DNA of 64,000 nucleotides. Source: Acidimicrobiales bacterium (GTDB taxonomy: Bacteria; Actinomycetota; Acidimicrobiia; Acidimicrobiales; Iamiaceae). Below, in pieces: positions 57,762-64,000 of the stretch. Made by a program: the position numbers and the translations under genes. Below the pieces are notes generated by a model. The model did not search any database. It worked only from the letters and a program-made list of their open reading frames with translations, and had not been told where the DNA came from. Location of the stretch: assembly GCA_035547835.1 (NCBI GenBank), contig DASZTW010000017.1, forward strand, positions 124,001 through 188,000, read 5' to 3'. The stretch's first letter is position 1. Every line of letters begins with the position of its first letter.

Positions 57762-58163
57762 ATGGATCCGAACCACACCGGTCACCCGCACCCCGGGACA
57801 GGGGCACACGACCGAGACCGTGGCAACCGCCTCGTCCGGCGGGTCACCACCACGTTGGCCCTCGGTGCCGTCGGCGCCACGGCGGCCTTCGCCGGCCTCA
57901 CCGGCCTCGTCACCCAGCACGCTCGAAACCACGCGGCGACCACCGCCACCACCGCGACCACCGCCACCACCTCCTCCACCACGTCGTCCACCGGCTCGAC
58001 GACGAGCTCCACCGAATCGGAGCGTCACGAAGGGTCCGACGACGACGACGGGGCGGCGCGCCAGTCGACCGCTTCGACGACCACGACCACGACCACGCCC
58101 ACGACGACGGCGACGATCACGCCGACCCAACAGGCTCCATCTGTCGTGAGCGGCGGCTCGTGA
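57762..58163 (+). CDS. Thr-rich single-span membrane or secreted protein
   Basis: A 133-residue protein. A His/Asp-rich N-terminus precedes a basic patch and one hydrophobic segment (TLALGAVGATAAFAGLTGLV); the remainder is a Thr/Ser-rich low-complexity tail with an acidic patch (SDDDDG), ending VVSGGS. It has no domain I know. It contains no flavinylation motif of the D-x-x-[ST]-G-A-[ST] type. Its stop overlaps the ApbE ATG, so it belongs to the redox operon, perhaps as a membrane-anchored partner. Confidence 0.65.
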   Translation: MDPNHTGHPHPGTGAHDRDRGNRLVRRVTTTLALGAVGATAAFAGLTGLVTQHARNHAATTATTATTATTSSTTSSTGSTTSSTESERHEGSDDDDGAARQSTASTTTTTTTPTTTATITPTQQAPSVVSGGS

Positions 58164-59176
58164 TGCACGTCGACGGACCAGTCGACGCCAGCGCACGCTG
58201 GTCGGCGATCGGCACGACCGTCCGCGTGCTCGTCGCCGAGCCGGCGTACCTGGCGTCGGCGGCGTACGCCGTGGCGGCCGTCGTCAACGACGTCGACGTC
58301 GCCTGCAGCCGCTTCCGCGCCGACTCCGAGCTCATGCGCCTGTGTCGCGCCGGGGTGGCCACCGAGGTCTCGCCGCTCCTGGCGCAGGCAATCGAGGCGG
58401 CGCTCGACGCCGCCAAGCAGACCGACGGGGCGGTCGACCCCACCGGCGGTGCATCCATCCGTGCGCTCGGCTACGACCGCTCGTTCGACGACCTCGGCGG
58501 CACGAGTCGCACGCACGCCGCGTCCCTCAGCGCCGGACCGTACGACCCTCCCGGTCCCGCCTTCGCCGGGTGGGAGCTGGTCCGGCTCGACCCGCGCACC
58601 CGCACCGTCTGCATGCCGCGAGGCGTCGAGCTCGACCTCGGCGCGACGGCCAAGGGCCTCGCCGCCGACCTGGCAGCGCATGCCGCGGCCGGCGCGGCCG
58701 ATGGCACCGGCGTCCTCGTGTCGCTCGGGGGCGACCTGTCGGTTGCCGGCGCTACGCCATCGGGCGGCTGGGCGGTCAAAGTCGCCGACGACCACCGCGC
58801 ACCGCTCGACACGACCGGCCCGACCATCGCCGTCCACTCCGGCGGCCTGGCCACGTCGAGCACCACCGTCCGGCGTTGGACGCGCGGCGAAACAACCGCG
58901 CACCACGTGCTCGACCCCGCCACCGGACGCTCGACCACGGGCCCGTGGCGGACCGTGACCGCCGCAGCGGCGAGTTGCCTCGAGGCCAACGTGGCCACCA
59001 CGGCCGCCATCGTCATGGGTGCCGCTGCACCCGCGTGGCTCGAAGCCCACCACATCCCCGCCCGCCTCGTGGGCGCCGACGGCCAAGTCGTGCTCGTGGG
59101 CGGCTGGCCCGCTGATGAGCAACCGGTCGAACCTGCGCCGGTCGGCCCGGCAACGGTGGAAGGGTCGCCACGATGA
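58163..59176 (+). CDS. apbE: FAD:protein FMN transferase
   Basis: A 337-residue ApbE-family enzyme that attaches FMN to a Thr/Ser of partner proteins, using FAD and Mg2+. SRFRADSELMRL, QTDGAVDPTGGASIRALGYD, GVELDLGATAKGLAADL (FAD/Mg site), GVLVSLGGDLSVAG and HHVLDPATGRSTTGPW are family blocks. No signal peptide is obvious, so it may act in the cytoplasm. The ATG overlaps the previous stop (TGATG) and its own stop overlaps the next ATG (ATGA). No target with a flavinylation motif lies next to it. Confidence 0.92.
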   Translation: MHVDGPVDASARWSAIGTTVRVLVAEPAYLASAAYAVAAVVNDVDVACSRFRADSELMRLCRAGVATEVSPLLAQAIEAALDAAKQTDGAVDPTGGASIRALGYDRSFDDLGGTSRTHAASLSAGPYDPPGPAFAGWELVRLDPRTRTVCMPRGVELDLGATAKGLAADLAAHAAAGAADGTGVLVSLGGDLSVAGATPSGGWAVKVADDHRAPLDTTGPTIAVHSGGLATSSTTVRRWTRGETTAHHVLDPATGRSTTGPWRTVTAAAASCLEANVATTAAIVMGAAAPAWLEAHHIPARLVGADGQVVLVGGWPADEQPVEPAPVGPATVEGSPR

Positions 59177-59763
59177 CCGCAGCCATCGGCGGCCAGGCCA
59201 TGTGGTTCCTCGTCAGAGGCTCAGGGATCGTGTCGCTGCTCTTGTTGACCGCCGGAACCGCCCTCGGCATCCTCACCTCGCAGCGCTGGTCGCTCACCCG
59301 CCGCATCCCTCGATTCGTGGTCGGCGACTTGCACCGCAACCTGTCGATGCTCGCGGTCGCGTTCGTGGCGTTGCACGTCGTCACCACGATCGTCGACGGG
59401 TTCGTGCCGATCCGCTGGATCTCCGCCGTCATCCCCTTCACCTCGTGGTACCGGGGCTGGTGGCTCGGCCTCGGCGCACTGGCAAGCGACCTCTTCCTGG
59501 CCGCGGCGATCACCAGCGCGTTTCGCCGCCGCCCGCCCTATCGGGCCTGGCGGACCATCCACCTGGCCGCCTATGCCTCATGGCCGATCGCCGTGGCGCA
59601 CTCGCTCGGCACCGGAACCGATCGCGGTGAGGGCTGGATGCTCATGCTGGTCGCGCTCTGCATGGCCCTGATCGCCGGCTTGGCCGCCTGGAGGGCGTTC
59701 GACCGCTTGCGACCGCTCCGCACTCGGCCTCCCGCCGGCTCGCTGGGGACACAGGCAAGGTGA
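59173..59763 (+). CDS. Ferric-reductase-like transmembrane cytochrome
   Basis: A 196-residue membrane protein with about five to six helices (GIVSLLLLTAGTALGIL; LSMLAVAFVALHVVTTIVDG; LGLGALASDLFLAAAIT; WRTIHLAAYASWPIAVAHSLG). His residues at DLHRNL, LHV, IHLA and AHSLG are placed to bind two haems b, as in ferric-reductase-like and MsrQ proteins. No FAD/NAD domain is attached, so electrons must come from a partner, probably the NuoF-like protein. The ATG overlaps apbE. Confidence 0.88.
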   Translation: MTAAIGGQAMWFLVRGSGIVSLLLLTAGTALGILTSQRWSLTRRIPRFVVGDLHRNLSMLAVAFVALHVVTTIVDGFVPIRWISAVIPFTSWYRGWWLGLGALASDLFLAAAITSAFRRRPPYRAWRTIHLAAYASWPIAVAHSLGTGTDRGEGWMLMLVALCMALIAGLAAWRAFDRLRPLRTRPPAGSLGTQAR

Positions 59764-59773
59764 CACGAGCCCG

Positions 59774-61087
59774 ATGACGTCCACCGCGATCGACTTCCCC
59801 TCCGTGCACCGACCCTCGTCGGCCACCGCAGCATCGGGGCACCTGCCCCGGCTCTTCGCACCGATGTCCGGCCCGGCCCACCATCACGCCAGCCATCTGG
59901 CCCGCTTCGGCCCGCTGCCCGACGGCTACCACCGACTCGGGCATGGCCTCATCGAGGAGGTGCGGCGCGCCGGCCTGCTGGGGCGCGGCGGTGCGGCCTT
60001 TCCAGTCGCCACGAAACTCGACGCGGTGGCGGGACGGCGCAACGGGGTGGTGGTCGTGAACGCCACCGACGGCGAGCCGGCGAGTCGCAAGGACGCGGTG
60101 CTCGCCAGGGTCGCGCCACATCTGGTGATCGACGGTGCCGTCTTGGCGGCCGGAGCCATCGGCGCACTCGACGTGTTCGTGTGTGTCGACCGACTCGACG
60201 GCGACACCCTGCGCTCGCTACAAGCGGCCGCGGCCGACCGGCCGTCGTTCGAACCGCCGACCCGCGTGCTGGCGGCACCGGCCCGATACGTGGTCGGGGA
60301 AGCGACCGCGCTCGCTCGCTGGGTCGGCGGCGGCGAGGCGCGACCCGTCTTCGGTGTCCGTCCCGACCAGCGGGGGTCCTGGGGTCGTCCGACGTTGGTC
60401 CACAACGCCGAGACCCTGGCGCACCTCGCGCTGATCGCGCGCCACGGCGCAGATTGGTTCCGCGCGATGGGGACCGCGGCCGAGCCCGGCTCCACGCTGG
60501 TCACGTTCGTGGGCGACATCGAACGCCCCGGCGTCATGGAAGTGGCCATGGGGAGCGACTTGCGCAGCCTCGTCGACGAGGCCACGCCCACCGCGCGGCC
60601 CACGGCGTTGCTGCTCGGCGGCTACGGCGGCACATGGGTGCACGCAACGACGGCCGCAGAGCTCCGTTGGTGCGACCATTCCTTGCGCACCGCCGGCGCG
60701 TCGGCTGGCGCAGGCGTGGTGGCCGTTCTGGGAACCCACCGCTGCGGCCTCGCCGAGACGGCCGGTCTGGCTCGCTGGTTCGCCGGGGAGTCTGCGGGCC
60801 AGTGCGGGCCCTGTCGCTTTGGTCTGCCCGCCATCGCCGACGTGCTCGAGACCCTGGCGGCCGGTCGTGCCCAGCCCGGCGACGTCGCGCAGCTCCACCG
60901 ATGGCTCGCTGATGTCGACAGGCGGGGCGCGTGCGCCCACCCGGACCTCGCGGTCCGCCTGGTGCGCAGCGCGCTCACCACCTTCGGAGAGGACATCGCG
61001 TCCCACCTGCAGGGTCGACCGTGCGCCGGCGCGGGCCTCCCACCGATGCTGCCCGTGCCCGACTTGGGAGGTGAACCGTGGCGTTGA
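59774..61087 (+). CDS. NuoF-like flavoprotein (SLBB and Fe-S region)
   Basis: A 437-residue relative of NADH dehydrogenase subunit F. GLLGRGGAAFPVATK is the FMN-binding motif, VNATDGEPASRKD the conserved GxxGEP-like turn, and TFVGDIERPGVMEV an SLBB-type strand. The C-terminal cluster region reads GESAGQCGPCRFG then RRGACAHPD: three Cys are clear, while the first Cys of the NuoF pattern (ESCG) is Ala. It probably moves electrons between NAD(P)H or ferredoxin and the cytochrome. The last ten bases overlap the ferredoxin gene. Confidence 0.87.
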   Translation: MTSTAIDFPSVHRPSSATAASGHLPRLFAPMSGPAHHHASHLARFGPLPDGYHRLGHGLIEEVRRAGLLGRGGAAFPVATKLDAVAGRRNGVVVVNATDGEPASRKDAVLARVAPHLVIDGAVLAAGAIGALDVFVCVDRLDGDTLRSLQAAAADRPSFEPPTRVLAAPARYVVGEATALARWVGGGEARPVFGVRPDQRGSWGRPTLVHNAETLAHLALIARHGADWFRAMGTAAEPGSTLVTFVGDIERPGVMEVAMGSDLRSLVDEATPTARPTALLLGGYGGTWVHATTAAELRWCDHSLRTAGASAGAGVVAVLGTHRCGLAETAGLARWFAGESAGQCGPCRFGLPAIADVLETLAAGRAQPGDVAQLHRWLADVDRRGACAHPDLAVRLVRSALTTFGEDIASHLQGRPCAGAGLPPMLPVPDLGGEPWR

Positions 61088-61302
61088 CCCGGCGGGCCGG
61101 ACTCGAGTTGGTCGTCGACCCGATCCTGTGCGACGGCGCGGGGATGTGCGCCGAATTGCTCCCCGAGCACATTCGGCTCGACGACTGGGGCTTTCCGATC
61201 GTGCACACGCCCGAAGTGCCGCTCGCCAACCGTGGGGCAGCAAGGCGGGCCTGCCGGGCCTGCCCGAAGCTCGCGCTCCGGTTGCAGGGAACGCTCCGCT
61301 GA
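61078..61302 (+). CDS. Small single-cluster ferredoxin
   Basis: A 74-residue ferredoxin of the P450-partner type: ILCDGAGMCAELLPEH, DDWGFPIV, then RRACRACPKLALRL. Cys occur at about 18, 24, 59 and 62. The central Cys of CxxCxxC is Ala (GAGMC), so the cluster may be 3Fe-4S, unless Cys 59 also binds. GTG 61078 has GGGAGG upstream and overlaps the NuoF-like stop. It is the likely one-electron carrier of the operon. Confidence 0.88.
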   Translation: MALTRRAGLELVVDPILCDGAGMCAELLPEHIRLDDWGFPIVHTPEVPLANRGAARRACRACPKLALRLQGTLR

Positions 61303-61382
61303 CCGACCTCGTGCCTGCCGGGCCCTGTGGCTCGACGGCCTCTGCACGCACGGCCGGTGGCTTGATCGGTCATGCTGTCGAC

Positions 61383-62090
61383 GTGCGGCTGCTGCTGATC
61401 GAAGACGACCGCGGCATCGCGGAACCGCTGGTCGAGGGCCTGCATGCCCACGGCTACGAAGTGGGCTGGGTGACCACAGGCGGCGAGGCGCTCGAGGACC
61501 AAGGCGGTGGTCTGGTGCTGCTCGATCTCGGTCTCCCCGACCTCGACGGCACCGAGGTGTGCCGGCGCCTGCGAGCCAGGGACGCAAACCGTCCCATCAT
61601 CGTGATCACCGCGCGGGGCGAGGAAGACGATCGGGTCCGCGGTCTCGACGCCGGCGCGGACGACTATCTCGTCAAGCCGTTCGGGTTCCGCGAGCTCACC
61701 GCCCGGATCCGTGCCGTGACCCGCCGCGTGGGTGGCGACAACGCTGGCGAGGACGTGCGCGTGCAGCAGCTCGGACGGCTGGTGGTCGACCGGTCGGCGC
61801 ACCGGGTGCTCGTCGACGGCCGAGAAGTGGCCCTCACACCGAAGGAGCTCCAACTGCTCGCGGCACTCGCCGAGCGTCCCGGCAGGGTCGTGAACCGTCA
61901 CGTCGTGTTCGAGCGCGTGTGGGGCCCGCACTTCTACGGCCCGACCAAGACGCTCGACGTCCACGTCGCCTCGCTGCGCCGCAAGCTCGGCCACCCCGAA
62001 TGGATCGAGACGATCCGCAACGTCGGGCTCCGGCTGGGCGACACCGGGACCGACGGCGCGCCGGACCACGCGCCGTCGCCGCGCGACTAG
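61383..62090 (+). CDS. OmpR-family response regulator
   Basis: A 235-residue two-domain regulator. The receiver begins RLLLIEDDRG, has the phospho-Asp in LLDLGLPD (about residue 48), VITARGEED and DYLVKPFG. The winged helix (ALTPKELQLLAALAERPGRVVNRHVVFERVWG, KTLDVHVASLRRKLG) follows. GTG 61383 matches the family start but has no ribosome site. It is 80 bases after the ferredoxin gene and eight bases before the kinase. It probably controls the redox operon or a related response. Confidence 0.92.
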   Translation: MRLLLIEDDRGIAEPLVEGLHAHGYEVGWVTTGGEALEDQGGGLVLLDLGLPDLDGTEVCRRLRARDANRPIIVITARGEEDDRVRGLDAGADDYLVKPFGFRELTARIRAVTRRVGGDNAGEDVRVQQLGRLVVDRSAHRVLVDGREVALTPKELQLLAALAERPGRVVNRHVVFERVWGPHFYGPTKTLDVHVASLRRKLGHPEWIETIRNVGLRLGDTGTDGAPDHAPSPRD

Positions 62091-62097
62091 GTCCGCC

Positions 62098-63525
62098 GTG
62101 CGGCGCCGGTTGCTCGCCTCCTATCTGGTCTTGGCGCTGGTGGTGCTCGTGGCCCTCGAAGTCCCCCTCGGGGTCGTGGGCACGCGCCGTGAGCGCGACG
62201 GGGTGCGCGCCAATGCCGAGCGCGACGCCACGGTGCTCGCCGCGCTGTCGTACCTGGCCGTCGACCCCGACCACGACCGGCCCCACGGCGCGGACAGCGA
62301 CCACCAGCGCGAGGTCACCGACCTCAACGACCTCACCCGCCGGTACGTGACCGGATCGCGCGTCGAGGTGCTCGTGGTCGACGCCAACCGCAACGTGATC
62401 GCCTACCAGTCCCACAACGGTGAAACGCGACCCGACACCCGCCAGGACCTGAGCCCGCTGCTCGGACAGGCCCTCGAAGGCAACGCAGCCGTCGCGGCTG
62501 GCACGACCGAGGGCGAAGCGACCGAAGTGGCCGCCCAACCGATCACCAACCCCGGTGGGCAGGTGGTGGGCGCCGTGCAGGTGACGGTGTCGGCCCAAGC
62601 CGCGCAACACCGGGCCCTCGAGCTGGTCTGGGCGCTCATCGGCTTCGCCGCGCTCGTGCTGGCGGTCGCCGCTGCGGTCGGTGTGCTGATGGCCCGATCC
62701 GTGGCTCGCCCGTTGGCGAGCTTGGAGACGGCCGTTCGCTCGCTCGAGAGCGGCGACCTCGACGTGCGCGCCCGGCCCGGAGGCCCGAAGGAGATCCGGA
62801 CGGTGGCGGTCGCGTTCAACAGCATGGCCGACCGTCTGCGCGAGCTGATCAACAGCCAACGCAACTTCTTGGCCGACGCGTCGCACCAGCTGCGCTCCCC
62901 CCTCACCGCGCTGCGACTCCGGCTCGAAGCCATCAACCCGGACGACCGCGAAGGCACCCGGCGGCATCTGGCCGGCGCGGTCGGTGAGGTCGAGCGACTC
63001 TCGCGGCTGACCGAAGGTCTGTTGGCGCTCATGCGGGTCGAGGGCAGACGTCCATCCCGCAAGCAGGTCGCGGTCGGCGACATCGTCCGCGAGCGCGCGG
63101 CGATCTGGGAAGCCTTCGCCGACGAGCGCGAGGTCCACTTGCGCGTCGACCTCCCCGCCGAGCCGCTCCTCGCCCTCGACGTCGAGGGCCACCTCGAGCA
63201 GGCGCTCGACAACTTGCTGGCCAACGCACTCCAGGTCGCGCCCGCTGGCTCGGAGATCTCGCTGGCGGCCCAGTCGACCGTTGACGGTGACCGTTCCCTG
63301 GTCGAGGTGACGGTGACCGACGAGGGCCCGGGCATGACCCCCGAGGAGCGCGCTTCGGCGTTCGAGCGCTTCTGGCAGCACCACGACAACCGCACCGGCC
63401 GCACCGGACTCGGTCTCACGATCTCACGGCAGCTGTCGCGGGCCAGCGGCGGCGACCTGTTGCTCGACGACGCGCCCGGGGGCGGCTTGCGCGCGACCGT
63501 GCAGCTCGAGGCGGCCTCGGCCTGA
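62098..63525 (+). CDS. Membrane sensor histidine kinase
   Basis: A 475-residue kinase. Two membrane segments (SYLVLALVVLVALEVPLGVV; LVWALIGFAALVLAVAAAVGVL) flank an outer sensor of about 140 residues. HAMP (ARPLASLETAVRSLESGDLDV), HisKA with phospho-His 263 (DASHQLRSPLTAL), N box (LDNLLANALQVAP), G1 (VTDEGPGM) and G2 (GRTGLGLTIS) follow. GTG 62098 is eight bases after the regulator stop. The signal is unknown. Confidence 0.93.
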   Translation: MRRRLLASYLVLALVVLVALEVPLGVVGTRRERDGVRANAERDATVLAALSYLAVDPDHDRPHGADSDHQREVTDLNDLTRRYVTGSRVEVLVVDANRNVIAYQSHNGETRPDTRQDLSPLLGQALEGNAAVAAGTTEGEATEVAAQPITNPGGQVVGAVQVTVSAQAAQHRALELVWALIGFAALVLAVAAAVGVLMARSVARPLASLETAVRSLESGDLDVRARPGGPKEIRTVAVAFNSMADRLRELINSQRNFLADASHQLRSPLTALRLRLEAINPDDREGTRRHLAGAVGEVERLSRLTEGLLALMRVEGRRPSRKQVAVGDIVRERAAIWEAFADEREVHLRVDLPAEPLLALDVEGHLEQALDNLLANALQVAPAGSEISLAAQSTVDGDRSLVEVTVTDEGPGMTPEERASAFERFWQHHDNRTGRTGLGLTISRQLSRASGGDLLLDDAPGGGLRATVQLEAASA

Positions 63526-63560
63526 GACGGGCGCCGTCGCGCGAGGGTGGTCGGCGCACC

Positions 63561-63594
63561 CGGCACGGTGGCCGGGAGTCTCCGGGCCGTGCCG
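63561..63594. terminator. Hairpin between convergent genes
   Basis: CGGCACGG / CCGTGCCG with further CCGG pairing inside the loop, after the kinase gene. Confidence 0.45.
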
Positions 63595-63605
63595 AGGTCA
63601 GCGAC

Positions 63606-63992
63606 TCACTTGGTGAGCAGCGTCGCCGCAGACCAGATCACGGCGATGGCACCGATGCCGATCATCACCAGACTGCGCCCGAGCGGCGCCTCGGGGAGGT
63701 CACGCCGACCGCCCCGCGCCGGCCCTCGCCCACCCGCCCTGGCCGGCCCGCGCCGGGTGCCACCCGCCTTGTTCGCCCGACCCGAGGCGGACTTGGCGCG
63801 ACCCCCGCCGGACGTGGCAACACGCCCTCCGCCCGACTTCGCCCCGCGGCCCTTCCCCGACCTGGCGGCGTCTGGTGGACGCGACGGAGGGCGCAGCAAC
63901 GCCAGGCCGTAACCGACCACCATCGCCGCGCCGAGCGCCAACACCAGCCACACCAGAAGGTCGGCGCCGAACACGCCGGAGTCAGCCAGCAC
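63606..63992 (-). CDS. Small two-span membrane protein with basic linker
   Basis: A 128-residue protein. Two hydrophobic segments (LLVWLVLALGAAMVVGYGLALL and LVMIGIGAIAVIWSAATLL) are joined by a Gly/Lys/Arg-rich, probably disordered loop of about 65 residues (SGKGRGAKSGGG; GRAKSASGRANKAGG). No family is recognised; the basic loop could bind nucleic acid or anionic lipid. The start is GTG 63992, near the window edge, with GAGGA just upstream. Confidence 0.6.
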   Translation of the reverse strand: MLADSGVFGADLLVWLVLALGAAMVVGYGLALLRPPSRPPDAARSGKGRGAKSGGGRVATSGGGRAKSASGRANKAGGTRRGPARAGGRGPARGGRRDLPEAPLGRSLVMIGIGAIAVIWSAATLLTK

Positions 63993-64000
63993 GGGTCCTC

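Overview
The window is a 64 kb chromosomal segment of a high-GC actinobacterium. GTG and TTG starts are common, stop/start overlaps (GTGA, ATGA, TTGA) are frequent, and the chaperone operon is dnaK-grpE-dnaJ-hspR with HspR-type operators. An SCO6745-family protein, a fused EtfD-type Fe-S oxidoreductase and a dcd/tRNA-Gly neighbourhood also fit Actinomycetota. The mix of genes suggests a lineage such as Acidimicrobiia, but I cannot fix the order from sequence alone.

Bases 1-29,000: purine synthesis interleaved with envelope-glycan genes. The purine genes are all on the minus strand (purL; purQ-purS; purC; purB-purE; purD; purA). Between them lie two secreted clan-A-like glycosidases, several GT2 and GT-C glycosyltransferases, a tandem double methyltransferase, two CmoB-like methyltransferase paralogues, a fatty-acid desaturase, an acyltransferase fused to a GT-C transferase, a secreted lipase-like hydrolase and a helical repeat protein. 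The run at 10,574-15,237 (GT2, double methyltransferase, desaturase, methyltransferase) looks like one operon for a modified lipid-linked glycan. purF, purM, purN and purH are not in the window.

Bases 29,000-39,600: stress genes. clpB and the dnaK-grpE-dnaJ-hspR operon each carry a HAIR-like inverted repeat at the promoter, so HspR probably controls both. A GT2, an SCO6745-family protein and a proline-rich DUF2510 membrane protein sit among them.

Bases 39,600-50,250: central and regulatory genes. These are gpmA, a divergent winged-helix / cyclic-nucleotide-domain pair, etfD, a DUF1385 protein, a CPBP protease-like protein, a degenerate GGDEF-like protein, a PAS protein, a one-polypeptide ECF sigma/anti-sigma/membrane fusion, dcd and tRNA-Gly(CCC).

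Bases 50,206-52,870: a small decayed island beside tRNA-Gly. It has a truncated Fic gene, a fragment resembling a tyrosine integrase, an intact RES-Xre toxin-antitoxin pair and an IS110 transposase remnant.

Bases 52,880-64,000: an acyl-CoA dehydrogenase, a large GT-C-like membrane protein with its GT2 partner, small membrane proteins, and a compact redox operon. That operon runs: Thr-rich membrane protein, ApbE flavin transferase, ferric-reductase-like cytochrome, NuoF-like flavoprotein, ferredoxin, then a response regulator and a histidine kinase.

Two families of intergenic palindromes (two and four copies) and a recurrent TANNNT box 6-9 bases before start codons are the most general non-coding signals.
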